Source: Alphaproteobacteria bacterium (GTDB lineage Bacteria; Pseudomonadota; Alphaproteobacteria; ATCC43930; CGMCC-115725). Taken from it: a DNA stretch of 64,000 bases. The translations under genes and the position numbers were made by a program. Of this stretch, positions 9,261 through 17,677 are shown in pieces. The notes beneath the pieces are model-generated. The model did no database searches. It had not been told where the DNA came from and saw only the letters and a list, made by a program, of their open reading frames with translations. The DNA is taken from contig JASHOB010000175.1 in the NCBI GenBank assembly GCA_030041335.1, forward strand, positions 1-64,000, in the 5' to 3' direction. Positions within the stretch are counted from its first letter, which is position 1; the number at the start of each line of letters is the position of its first letter.

Positions 9261-10036
9261 GCGTCGATCATCCTCTCTCGTCCGTGCGCCGGCGGCGAAT
9301 CGCGGAAGCCGGCCATGATTTGAGCACGCAGCGCCGCGAGTTGTGCGTTGCCTGCGATGGTCCGCGGCCGCGCCCCACTGACGCTTACTGTCTCGATGAC
9401 CCTGGTGGGCTTCGGCGACAACAGGACAATTCTGTCGCCAAGTTCGATCGCCTCATCAACATCATGGGTAACGAAGACAATGGTCTTCCGCGTGCGCTGC
9501 CAAATAGCCGAGATCTCGCCGCGCATGTTGCGCCTGGTATTCGGATCGAGGGCCGAAAACGGCTCGTCCATCAGGATGATGCGCGGATCGACGGCAAGCG
9601 CCCGCGCCAGGGAGACGCGCTGCCGTTCGCCACCCGAGAGCATCCGCGGATATTTCCTGGCGTCCGCCGCGAGGCCAACGAGCTCGAGCAGCGTCTCTGC
9701 GCGGCGCCTCATCAGGGCGCGGTCAATGTCGACGCCACGCAGTTCCATTCCGAGCATGACGTTCGCCACCGCCGTGCGCCATGGCAGCAATCGGGGATTT
9801 TGAAACACCAGCGCAATGTCACGCCACCGCTGCGCTGGCGGAGCGCCGTCGATGGCCACCGAGCCGCTATCATACTCTTGCAGGCCGGCGATGACTCGCA
9901 ACGCCGTTGACTTGCCGCACCCGGAGGGGCCGAGAAGGCAGAAGAACTCGCCCTCTTCAACATCGAGGTCCAGGCCCGCAAACACCGTTTCAGTGTCGAA
10001 TCGCAGAGTGACGTTGCGAAACGCGATTAACGACAC
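9257..10036 (-). CDS. ABC transporter ATP-binding protein (NitT/TauT family)
   Basis: A 259-residue ATPase with all motifs intact: Walker A GPSGCGKST, Q-loop in LVFQNPRLLPW, signature LSGGERQRVSLARALA, Walker B RIILMDEPFSALD and the switch His in VFVTHDVDEA. It energises the importer made of the two permeases and the binding protein downstream. It begins 30 bases after the esterase stop, so the esterase gene is probably the first gene of this operon. Confidence 0.93.
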   Translation of the reverse strand: MSLIAFRNVTLRFDTETVFAGLDLDVEEGEFFCLLGPSGCGKSTALRVIAGLQEYDSGSVAIDGAPPAQRWRDIALVFQNPRLLPWRTAVANVMLGMELRGVDIDRALMRRRAETLLELVGLAADARKYPRMLSGGERQRVSLARALAVDPRIILMDEPFSALDPNTRRNMRGEISAIWQRTRKTIVFVTHDVDEAIELGDRIVLLSPKPTRVIETVSVSGARPRTIAGNAQLAALRAQIMAGFRDSPPAHGRERMIDA

Positions 10037-10066
10037 GACGTTACAAATCTCACTGGACCACCCGCG

Positions 10067-11569
10067 TCAGGCAGTTCCAAACGGCCGGCGCCAATGGACG
10101 CCCGCTGGATCGCCCACTGGCTCGATGATCTCGTCAAAGCGCATGGTGGTGCGTTCGGGATGTGTATAGGGCAGCCATGGCGGCGTCGCGTCGCACGCCG
10201 GGCTTCCGTCGTGTATGAAGGAAATGAAGGAATCTTGCATCGCCGCCGCGAGTCCGGACATCGTTTCACGGTCGCCTTCCGCGAGCATCGGGGCATCCGC
10301 CCAATTGTCAAAGTTGTTGAATGCGAACGGCAGATCGATGCAGTGGCACGCGCCCAGGCGCTGCATCGGCGACTGCCAGTCGAAGCGGTAAAGAAAGACG
10401 GGACGCCCGAGCGTTGCGCGCTTTTCCGCGAACGCCACCGTTCCATGTAGAAAAGTCTGATCGGTGACGAGATGGACCAGGAGCGAATAGGGCGAGGTAT
10501 TGGGCCACAGGCGCTTCAGCTCGTTCAGTCGCGCGTCGGCGGCATCACCGAGCCACTTGACGGCGGCGGCACGGACGCGCTCCGGGCGGGCCTCGATAGC
10601 TTCGGGGTCGAAAGCCAAATGCGCGGCCGATTCATCACGCGTGGTACCGACAAGAACATCGATGTCGAGTGCACGGCCGCGGAGCGCCAAAGACGTTGGA
10701 TCTGCGGGGACGAATTTCCCGTCCGCGACGGTATCGAAAGGTAAACGGGAATTGCCGAATTCCCGGTGTTTTTGCGCCAGCTCTGCGGTCGTCCTCAGCA
10801 ACCGGTCGACCGGCACCGACTGCAAGGCTCGCAAATCGACCGGATCGACATCGAGGGCTCGGGCGAACTCGAAACCGGCATGCGCGGCCGCGTCGGTGGA
10901 ACTGGGCCTTATGCCAAACGGACCGCTCATCAGAATAACGCGACGGAAGAGATCGTTGAGCGCATCGTCCCCCATCAGGATCAGTCCCGAACGCGCCCCT
11001 GCGGATTGCCCGGAAACGGTAATGTTGCGGGGATCGCCTCCGAACCGCGCGACATTGGCCGCGATCCACCGCAATGCGGCCCGCTGGTCCTGCAACCCCA
11101 TGTTGCCGTCCACCACGCCCGGAAGATAGAGGAACCCCAGCGGGCCTAAGCGATAGCTCACTGTGACGACGACCACGCCACCGCGCCGTGCAAGGGTCTC
11201 GCCCGAGTACCAAGGCAATTGCCCGGAGCCGCTGGTAAAGGCGCCACCATGAAACCAGACCAGCACCGGCAGCGCCTTGCCCGCGGTTGCTGGGGTCCAA
11301 ATATTGAGCGTGAGGCAATCCTCGCTTTGTGCCAGGTCGAAATCCCCCATCACCCGGGCAAGGCGCGAGGTCAGCTGCGGCGCAATTGGTCCCGGTCGCG
11401 TCCCGTCACGCACTTCGCGCCAGGCAGAGATCGGCTGCGGCGGGAGAAACCGTCGCACGCCGGTGGGAGGGGACGCGTAGGGAATGCCAAGAAATGCGAC
11501 CCCGGCCGAAACGGCGTTGCCGCGAACAGGCCCCGCCGTGGTTTCGACGATTAGGTCGATATCCCGCAC
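10067..11569 (-). CDS. type-B carboxylesterase/lipase
   Basis: A complete 500-residue esterase. Key blocks are FLGIPYASPPTG, EDCLTLNIWTP, the oxyanion hole VLVWFHGGAFTSGSG and the nucleophile elbow SGQSAGA (Ser in G-Q-S-A-G, with Gln where Glu is common). The catalytic His is plausibly in LGACHCIDLPFAF. There is no signal peptide, so it is likely cytoplasmic. It leads the importer operon, suggesting that an ester or amide is imported and hydrolysed. The N-terminal part of a paralogue lies at 1-365. A palindrome at 11601-11614 lies 32 bases upstream. Confidence 0.92.
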   Translation of the reverse strand: MRDIDLIVETTAGPVRGNAVSAGVAFLGIPYASPPTGVRRFLPPQPISAWREVRDGTRPGPIAPQLTSRLARVMGDFDLAQSEDCLTLNIWTPATAGKALPVLVWFHGGAFTSGSGQLPWYSGETLARRGGVVVVTVSYRLGPLGFLYLPGVVDGNMGLQDQRAALRWIAANVARFGGDPRNITVSGQSAGARSGLILMGDDALNDLFRRVILMSGPFGIRPSSTDAAAHAGFEFARALDVDPVDLRALQSVPVDRLLRTTAELAQKHREFGNSRLPFDTVADGKFVPADPTSLALRGRALDIDVLVGTTRDESAAHLAFDPEAIEARPERVRAAAVKWLGDAADARLNELKRLWPNTSPYSLLVHLVTDQTFLHGTVAFAEKRATLGRPVFLYRFDWQSPMQRLGACHCIDLPFAFNNFDNWADAPMLAEGDRETMSGLAAAMQDSFISFIHDGSPACDATPPWLPYTHPERTTMRFDEIIEPVGDPAGVHWRRPFGTA

Positions 11570-11600
11570 GGCGATCCTCCCTTCAACCTATCGCTAATCT

Positions 11601-11614
11601 GTTTACATTTAAAC
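11601..11614. promoter_or_regulatory. inverted repeat GTTTA-CATT-TAAAC, possible operator
   Basis: Perfect 5-bp arms with a four-base spacer in the short gap between the minus-strand esterase start (11569) and the end of the CoA-ligase gene (11649). It lies where the promoter of the esterase-importer operon should be. It is compared with the other T/A-rich palindromes in the findings. Confidence 0.33.
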
Positions 11615-11648
11615 TATTGGGCTTGCAACCAGTGCCGTTTCGACGCCG

Positions 11649-13235
11649 TCAGCGGCGGGAGATCACGACGCCCGCCGCCTCGCGGTCCCAGGTCTTCTCT
11701 CCGACACCTCGTTCCCGCAGCTTGTATTTCTGGATCTTGCCGTTCTCGGTCACCGGCAGTTCGTCGACGAATTCGACGTAGCGGGGCACGGCGAAATAGG
11801 GGAGGCGAGGCGTGCTATAACGCACCAGGTCGGCTTCGGTCAGGGCACTGCCGGGTTTCTTCACGACGGCACACATGACCTCGTCCTCGGCGAGACTGGA
11901 GGCAACGGGGAACGCGGCCGCGGTCGCGACGTCGGGGTGGCTCAGCAGCACCTGCTCGACCTCGTAGGAGGAAATGTTCTCGCCGCGCCGGCGGATCGCG
12001 TCCTTCATCCGATCGACGAATTTGAAATGCCCGTCCGCTTCGCGGATGACGCGGTCGCCGGTATGGAACCACAGATTGCGCCAGGCCTCGACGGTCTTGT
12101 CCGGCATGCCGAAATAGCCGGTGGCGAAGGCGAACGGCGCCTCGGCCCGCAATATCAGCTCGCCCGGCGTGCCGTCGGGCAGCTCATTGTCGGCGTCATC
12201 GACCACGCGCGCGGCGAAGCCGTGGAACACCTTGCCCATGGCACCCGGCCGCTGCTCGCTGAGCGAGGTGCCGATGACGAAATTCGTCTCGGTCGAGCCA
12301 TAGCCGTCGATCAGGCCGATGCCGCTGCGCTGGGCGAACACGGCATGAAATTGTGCCGGCACGCCCGGCGCGAGCGCCACCCGAACGCCGTGCGCGCGTT
12401 CCGCCGGATCGGGGGAACGCGACAGCAGGATTGGTACCATCGCGCCCAGCAGATAGGTGACGGTGGCGCCGGTCCGCGCGAGGCTGCGCCAGAAATCGGA
12501 GGCCGAGAAGCGCGGCTCGTAGACCGCGGTCGCAGCCGAGATCAGCGCCTGAAAGAAGGTGTTGAGCGCATTGGTGTGGAACAGCGGCAGGCTGGTGCAC
12601 AGCACGTCGCCCTCGACCACGCCGAGCAGATGACTGGTGTTGAGGCCCCACCAAAAGTATTGCGCATGGGGACAGATCACGCCCTTGGACGGGCCGGTGG
12701 TCCCGGAGGTGTAGAGGATCGCGAGGGGATCGCCGGGGCCGAGCGCCAACGGCTCGGCCGCGGCAGACCCAAGCGCGGGCAGGGCACGCGGATCGCCGGC
12801 GGCGTCGATCAGCCACAAGGTCTCCAAGGGCAGCGTCGGCAGATCGACATGGCTGAGCGAGCCGACCAGATCCGCCTCGACGATGAGCAGCCGCGCCCCG
12901 GAATTGGCCAGCATATGGCGCAGTTGCGCGCCGCGCGAGGCGGTGTTGATCGGCACCAGCACCGCGCCGAGCCAGCCACAGCCGAGCAATATCTCGATGA
13001 ACTCAGCGCGATTGCCGCAGATGAGGGCGACACGGTCGCGGGCGCCGACGCCGGCATCGCGCAGCCGCGCCGCCGACCGCGCGGCGAGTTCGGGCGCGTC
13101 GTTGAAGCGCAGGCACCACGCACCGATGCGAACCAGCGGTCGGTCGCCGTGGCGCGCGGCCTGCCGCCGCAGCATGGTGGCAAGGACGCGGTCGTGCGGG
13201 GCGAAGAACGCGGCAGCACCGAGCGGCTCGCTCAT
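11649..13235 (-). CDS. acyl-CoA ligase (ANL superfamily, CaiC-like)
   Basis: A 528-residue AMP-forming acyl-CoA synthetase. Motifs are YTSGTTGPSKG, DGYGSTETN, WFHTGDRVIRE, RRGENISSYEVE and the C-terminal LPVTENGKIQKYKL with the adenylation Lys. Overall it looks like the CaiC/crotonobetaine-CoA ligase branch, but the substrate is not readable. It is the last gene of the operon that starts with the second Rieske oxygenase. Its ATG overlaps the SDR stop by four bases (ATGA). It presumably makes the CoA thioester that the thiolase-like, SDR and DUF35 proteins act on. Confidence 0.92.
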   Translation of the reverse strand: MSEPLGAAAFFAPHDRVLATMLRRQAARHGDRPLVRIGAWCLRFNDAPELAARSAARLRDAGVGARDRVALICGNRAEFIEILLGCGWLGAVLVPINTASRGAQLRHMLANSGARLLIVEADLVGSLSHVDLPTLPLETLWLIDAAGDPRALPALGSAAAEPLALGPGDPLAILYTSGTTGPSKGVICPHAQYFWWGLNTSHLLGVVEGDVLCTSLPLFHTNALNTFFQALISAATAVYEPRFSASDFWRSLARTGATVTYLLGAMVPILLSRSPDPAERAHGVRVALAPGVPAQFHAVFAQRSGIGLIDGYGSTETNFVIGTSLSEQRPGAMGKVFHGFAARVVDDADNELPDGTPGELILRAEAPFAFATGYFGMPDKTVEAWRNLWFHTGDRVIREADGHFKFVDRMKDAIRRRGENISSYEVEQVLLSHPDVATAAAFPVASSLAEDEVMCAVVKKPGSALTEADLVRYSTPRLPYFAVPRYVEFVDELPVTENGKIQKYKLRERGVGEKTWDREAAGVVISRR

Positions 13236-13963
13236 AACGCGATCGTCCCGACGCTGGCGCCGCCGCAGACATAGAGCACCTGGCCGGTGACAAAGCCGCT
13301 GTCGCGTGAGGCGAAGAACATCACGGCATTGGCGACGTCCTCGGGCGATCCCAGCCGCCGCACCGGTATCGCCGCCGCCAGCGCCTTTTCGCGCTCACTG
13401 CCGGCCGGGATGAGCTCATGGAACATCTCGGTCGATCGGATCGGGCCCGGGGCCACCATGTTCACCGTGATCCCGGCAGGCGCCAGCTCCAACGCCCAGG
13501 TCCGGCCCATACCGATCATGCCGGCCTTGGTCGCCGAATAGGCGGTGCGCCCGACCACGCCCAGCGCCGCGCGGGACGAGATCAGGATGACGCGGCCGAA
13601 TTGCCGGGCCCGCATCTGCGGCAGCACCGCCTGGACCAGGATCAGCGCGGCGCCGAGATGGAGCTGGGCCAGTGCGCCGACATCCTCGCTGGTGGCGTCC
13701 GCTATGGGCTTGTGGCGGGTCACGCCGGCGTTGTGGACGACATGGGTAACGGCGTGACGGCTTGCAATCGCCGCGGCGGCCTCGCGGGTCGCGGCCGCGT
13801 CGTAGAGATCGACGGTGACGGCATCGAGCCGCGGATGGGAAATTGCCGGCTTGCGGCGCGACAGGGACACCACCTCATAGCCCCGCGCCAGCATGGCCTC
13901 GAGGATCGCAGCACCGATCCCGGTACTGCCGCCCGTGACGAGCGCGGTGTCGGGCTCGCTCAC
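13232..13963 (-). CDS. short-chain dehydrogenase/reductase (SDR)
   Basis: A classical SDR of 243 residues from the GTG at 13963, which overlaps the stop of the cyclase gene (GTGA). The cofactor motif TGGSTGIG lies at the N-terminus, followed by HNAGVT, the Ser of LISSRAA and the catalytic Y-x3-K in AYSATKAG. The APGPIRSTEM segment and a C-terminal VTGQVLYVCGGAS complete the fold. A longer frame upstream is a shadow of the cyclase gene. It oxidises or reduces a hydroxy/oxo intermediate with NAD(P). Its complete active site contrasts with the defective SDR domain at 14769-16013. Confidence 0.92.
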   Translation of the reverse strand: MSEPDTALVTGGSTGIGAAILEAMLARGYEVVSLSRRKPAISHPRLDAVTVDLYDAAATREAAAAIASRHAVTHVVHNAGVTRHKPIADATSEDVGALAQLHLGAALILVQAVLPQMRARQFGRVILISSRAALGVVGRTAYSATKAGMIGMGRTWALELAPAGITVNMVAPGPIRSTEMFHELIPAGSEREKALAAAIPVRRLGSPEDVANAVMFFASRDSGFVTGQVLYVCGGASVGTIAL

Positions 13964-14772
13964 GGCACGCTGCCGCGCGCCACCAGCGCCAGGACGCGCA
14001 ACGGGCTGCCCGAGCCTTTGCGGATCTTGAGCGGAGCGGCGACGATCAGCGCGCCGGTCGGCGGCAGCCGGTCGAGATTGGCGAGACATTGCAGCCCGTA
14101 TCGTCCTTTGCCGTGCATGTAGTGATGCGCGGGATAGGGCGGGTTGAAATGCGCGGCCTGGCCTGCGTCGGTCCCTATGGTCTCGGTGCCGAAGCCATGG
14201 ACGTCCCGTTCCGCCACCAGCCAGCGACAAACCTCGGCGCCCGGCCCCGGTGAGTGCTGTCCGTCGTCGACCAAGTTGGCATAGTCGCGGCCCGTGCGCT
14301 TGGACCAGTCGGTGCGCAGCAAGACCCAGCTTCGCGGCGGGATGCGGCCGTGCCGCCTCTCCCAGGCTTCGACATCGGCGATCGTGAGGACGAAGTCCGC
14401 ATTCGCGGCCGACTGCGCCGCGACATCGATGACGCAGGCTGGCGCGAAGAAATTTGCGACCGGAATCGTGTCGACCGAATTGTCCGGCAGGTCCTTGCCA
14501 GAAACCCAATGGATCGGCGCATCGAAATGCGTGCCGGTATGCTCGCCCATCGAGATGTTGTTCCAGTACCAGGCCGGGCCGCGCTCGTCGTAACGCGAAA
14601 TCTCCTCGATGCGGAACGGGGCGCATTGTCCGAATTCGGGCGGCAGCACGATCGTGGGAAAATCCGGCGCCAGCGTATGGGTCAGGTCGATCACCTCGAT
14701 GCCACCTTGGGCGATCGCCGCCGCGAGCACCAGCAAGTCCGATGGGCCGATTGCGGTGCGCTTCACACTCAT
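13960..14772 (-). CDS. cyclase family protein (KynB/metal-dependent hydrolase fold)
   Basis: A 270-residue protein of the cyclase family (kynurenine formamidase, isatin hydrolase and relatives). The metal-binding motif is GEHTGTHFDAPIHW (H-x-G-T-H-x-D-x-P-x-H), preceded by VIDLTHTLAPDFPT. The family hydrolyses amides, lactams or lactones. Isatin hydrolase and KynB both act on aryl-amide substrates, which fits an aromatic catabolic operon, but the exact substrate is not known. Its start overlaps the stop of the DUF35-SDR fusion gene by four bases. Confidence 0.88.
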   Translation of the reverse strand: MSVKRTAIGPSDLLVLAAAIAQGGIEVIDLTHTLAPDFPTIVLPPEFGQCAPFRIEEISRYDERGPAWYWNNISMGEHTGTHFDAPIHWVSGKDLPDNSVDTIPVANFFAPACVIDVAAQSAANADFVLTIADVEAWERRHGRIPPRSWVLLRTDWSKRTGRDYANLVDDGQHSPGPGAEVCRWLVAERDVHGFGTETIGTDAGQAAHFNPPYPAHHYMHGKGRYGLQCLANLDRLPPTGALIVAAPLKIRKGSGSPLRVLALVARGSVP

Positions 14773-16013
14773 GGTCCTAATTCCCGCTCCAGTGCCTTGG
14801 GGTTCACCGCCAGCCGCGCGCGAACATCCTCGGCGACATCGCCGACATAGACATCCTCGAGGCCACGCCTCAGTGCATCGACGGTGGCGGCCGCAAGCGC
14901 CGACGGCGTCACCTTGGGCGGCGGCACGGTCTCATACCACTCGGTATCGAGCGGGCCCGAGAACACATTCACGACCTTGATGCCGCCCGGCCGGAGTTCG
15001 GCGCGCAGCGACTGCGCGGCCGACAAGCAGGCCGCCTCGGCCGACGAGAAGACGCCGTAGGCCGGCCAGTTCATGAGCGCATGGACCGAAAGAAGATTGA
15101 CAAAGGCGGCTGCGGAATTGACGCCATCGGCGCCGCGCGCCCTGAGCGCCGGGCCGAAGCTCTGCGCCAGGCGCATCAGCCCGAAATAGCGCAACTCGAT
15201 CGCCTCGCGTGCAACGACGAGACCGGTGCGCTCGAGCATGCCGCCCGGCCGGACATGCTCGGCGGTGTTGACGACAATGTCGACGCGGCCGCCGATCTCG
15301 CCCGCGAGGTCTCCGACCGACACCGTGTCGGTCAAATCGAGCGGCACGATCTCGACGCGCGCAATCGCGCGCAACGCCGCTTCGCCGGGAAACGGCTTCC
15401 ACGAATCGGCGATGCCGACGAAAACGATGGCGGCCTCGGCTTGGGACAGCGCTTGAGCCATCGCCTGACCGACCCTGCCGCGCCCGTCCGTCACGAGGAC
15501 GCGGCGGAATTTCGGGTCGCAGGTCAGCTCGCGCCACTGCCGATCGTCGGCCATGTGCAACATCGGCATCGTCGGCAGCGCCATCGCGACCGCCTGGCCA
15601 CCCTTGTCGAGATTGAGACTGAGGCGAACGCGGTCGCCCTCGCGGACGTCGCCATGAAGATGCGTCACGATTGACGGGCCGGCGTCGAGCCGCACCGTCC
15701 CGATGCGCCAGGGCAGGCGCTCGCGGAAATAGGGATCGCTCGACGCGGCAATCACCGTCTCGGCCAGGAGCACGCCATCCCTCGGAACGTCCCGGAACGG
15801 CAGGCGCGGCGACAGGCAGCGCGGGCAGGCATCGCGCGGCGGATAGATCACGGCGCCGCATTCGGCGCAAACCTGGAGCGCGAAGCGGCCCTCGGCGGCG
15901 GCGGCGGCAAGACCCTTGGCGGTGCGGCTGCGCGCGCCCGGCGGCAGGAGCGGCGCCCGCGTCTTCGTCAACGGGTCCTTGCGTTTCGGCGGTGCCAGCG
16001 GGGGCGTCATCAA
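14769..16013 (-). CDS. fusion: DUF35 zinc-ribbon/OB-fold domain plus degenerate SDR domain
   Basis: A 414-residue two-domain protein. Residues 40-150 form a DUF35 acyl-CoA-associated domain: zinc ribbon with C49, C52, C63 and C66, then an OB fold. Residues 170-400 form an SDR domain with a recognisable Rossmann motif (TDGRGRVG, 175-182), Ser309 and Tyr319. The Lys expected four residues after Tyr is Ser323, so the SDR half is probably a pseudo-dehydrogenase. DUF35 proteins act as partners of thiolase-fold enzymes (BbsA with BbsB, DUF35 with Ltp2). The thiolase-like gene lies immediately upstream with a four-base overlap, so a complex between the two products is likely. Confidence 0.86.
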   Translation of the reverse strand: MMTPPLAPPKRKDPLTKTRAPLLPPGARSRTAKGLAAAAAEGRFALQVCAECGAVIYPPRDACPRCLSPRLPFRDVPRDGVLLAETVIAASSDPYFRERLPWRIGTVRLDAGPSIVTHLHGDVREGDRVRLSLNLDKGGQAVAMALPTMPMLHMADDRQWRELTCDPKFRRVLVTDGRGRVGQAMAQALSQAEAAIVFVGIADSWKPFPGEAALRAIARVEIVPLDLTDTVSVGDLAGEIGGRVDIVVNTAEHVRPGGMLERTGLVVAREAIELRYFGLMRLAQSFGPALRARGADGVNSAAAFVNLLSVHALMNWPAYGVFSSAEAACLSAAQSLRAELRPGGIKVVNVFSGPLDTEWYETVPPPKVTPSALAAATVDALRRGLEDVYVGDVAEDVRARLAVNPKALERELGP

Positions 16014-17188
16014 TCGATTCCTGCCAACAGCGCCGCGCCGCTGGCAAGCCCGCGATCGTAGGTGATCATGCCGAACCCCGACACGAGGCCGATCCGCGCC
16101 TCCGGCACCGGGGTGCCGAGCGCGGCGCCTGTAAGCTGCCGCACCGCCTCGACCAGGCCAAGATAGCCCCCGGCGCAGCCGGCCTGGCCGACCGAGAGCT
16201 GGCCACCCGAGGTATTGTGCGGAAAGCTGCCGTCATTGGTCAGGGTGTGCCCGCGCACGAAGGCCGCGCCCTCGCCCTTGGCGCAGAAGCCCAAATCCTC
16301 CATCTGGATCATCGAGATCACCGGATAGTCGTCATAGGTCTCGAGAAAATCGACCTGCTCGGGCCCGATGCCCGCCATGGCGTAGAGCTCGCCCACATCC
16401 ACCGGCCAGCCGCCGCGCTCCTGGATCGCATCCTCGGCAAAGGCATTGTAGCGCTCGATGGTCGAGAGCAGCCGCGCCGCCGGTAGGCCAAGATCGCGCG
16501 CCCGATCGTCGCGGCACACCAGGAAGGCCTCGGCGCCGGCGCACGGCATCACGCAGTCGAAGAGATGGATAGGCTCCGCGATCGGCCGCGATGCGAGATA
16601 GGCCTCGAGCGTCAGTGGCTGTTTCATCAGGGCATAAGGAAAGGACAGGGCATTGGCGCGCTGCGCCACTGCGATTTTGCCAAAGTCCGCGCGCGTCGGG
16701 CCATAGCGCTGCATGTAATTGCGCATGATCATGGCGAAGCTGGCGTTGGGGCCGCCCGAGCCATAGGGATAAACCGCGTCTTGGGCAAAACGCGAGAAGG
16801 TCGAAATCATGGCGCGGAAGGAATCGACCTGGTTGGTGTCACCGGCGACGCAGACGACGAACTCGGCATCGCCGCACTGTACCGCGCGTGAGGCGCGACG
16901 CAGCGCCACGATGCCGCTGGCGCCGCCGAGCGGCACATGGTCGAGCCAGCGCGGGCTCAAGCCGAAATGCTGGGTGAGGCCGACCGCCGTGTCGGCGCCG
17001 AGGGTGAAGCTCGACACCGACAAGCCGTCAAGGTCGCGCGATCGCAAGCCGCTTCGCTCCAGCACTCCCCGGATGGCACGGCCGATCCACCAATGCGCCG
17101 AGTTAATGGAATAGCGGCGATAGGGGATGGTGACGGGAGCCGCGACGACGATGCCGTCATAGGGCATACGGGAGGCCGACGGTGTCAT
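16010..17188 (-). CDS. thiolase-fold protein lacking thiolase catalytic residues (SCP2/Ltp2-like)
   Basis: A 392-residue SCP2-type thiolase homologue from the ATG at 17188, three bases after the oxygenase beta-subunit stop. The nucleophilic Cys position reads GGASG (residues 88-92) instead of CASG. The C-terminal GHPxGATG motif reads GQAGCAGG (about 334-341), so the catalytic His is Gln. The usual HDxF motif reads TYDDY (Y285). Proteins with this kind of replacement include Ltp2, a retro-aldolase that needs a DUF35 partner. A DUF35 fusion is encoded next door, so I infer an acyl-CoA aldolase or other C-C lyase rather than a thiolase. It could instead be a non-catalytic subunit. Confidence 0.85.
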   Translation of the reverse strand: MTPSASRMPYDGIVVAAPVTIPYRRYSINSAHWWIGRAIRGVLERSGLRSRDLDGLSVSSFTLGADTAVGLTQHFGLSPRWLDHVPLGGASGIVALRRASRAVQCGDAEFVVCVAGDTNQVDSFRAMISTFSRFAQDAVYPYGSGGPNASFAMIMRNYMQRYGPTRADFGKIAVAQRANALSFPYALMKQPLTLEAYLASRPIAEPIHLFDCVMPCAGAEAFLVCRDDRARDLGLPAARLLSTIERYNAFAEDAIQERGGWPVDVGELYAMAGIGPEQVDFLETYDDYPVISMIQMEDLGFCAKGEGAAFVRGHTLTNDGSFPHNTSGGQLSVGQAGCAGGYLGLVEAVRQLTGAALGTPVPEARIGLVSGFGMITYDRGLASGAALLAGID

Positions 17189-17190
17189 GG

Positions 17191-17673
17191 CTACATGAAG
17201 AGCTGGATGTTGCCGAAGGCAGCATCGCAATTCACCAGGTCGACGCGCTTCAGCCTGATCTTGATGCGGCCATCGACGGCGACGAGATGATGCGTCGTCC
17301 AGGCGGCGTAGAAATCCTGCCTGTCACCCCGGCTCTCGACATAGTGCATGGGCGTCCAGGTCTCGTAGAGATTGGCCGCCTCGTCGCGACGTTCGACGCG
17401 CGGTACCTGCAAGAGATGGTGACAGCGGCTCCGGGGCTTCTGGCTATAGGTGCGACTGCCCTTGAGGCGCTCGACCCGGATCTTCAGCAGCAGCCGGTCC
17501 TCGTACATCAGCGAGGCGGTGTGCCGCGGATCGGTCTGACCCCATTCGAGCGGCATCCAGTAATGCGCATCGTCCGTGAAAAGGTCGAGCCACTCCTCGA
17601 AGCGCTGCTCATCAAGGAGGCGCGCCTCGCCGAGGACAAAATCGCTGAGTTCGCGATCGCTCGGTGCCGCCAT
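17191..17673 (-). CDS. aromatic-ring-hydroxylating dioxygenase, beta subunit (second system)
   Basis: A 160-residue NTF2-like small subunit with LDLFTDDAHYWMPLEWGQTD, LMYEDRLLLKIRVERL, NLYETWTPMHYVESRGD and KIRLKRVDLVNCD. It begins four bases after the alpha-subunit stop and ends three bases before the thiolase-like start. It is a paralogue of 367-876. It differs by a slightly different middle region (PRSRCHHLLQVPRVE), suggesting a different substrate for this oxygenase. Confidence 0.9.
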   Translation of the reverse strand: MAAPSDRELSDFVLGEARLLDEQRFEEWLDLFTDDAHYWMPLEWGQTDPRHTASLMYEDRLLLKIRVERLKGSRTYSQKPRSRCHHLLQVPRVERRDEAANLYETWTPMHYVESRGDRQDFYAAWTTHHLVAVDGRIKIRLKRVDLVNCDAAFGNIQLFM

Positions 17674-17677
17674 GCCG

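Noticed and set aside
11937-13274. Plus-strand open frame of about 445 codons
   Set aside because: It is antisense to the CaiC-like ligase and contains no domain.
13964-14626. Upstream extension of the SDR frame
   Set aside because: It overlaps the cyclase gene out of frame. The GTG at 13963 with GTGA overlap is the better start.
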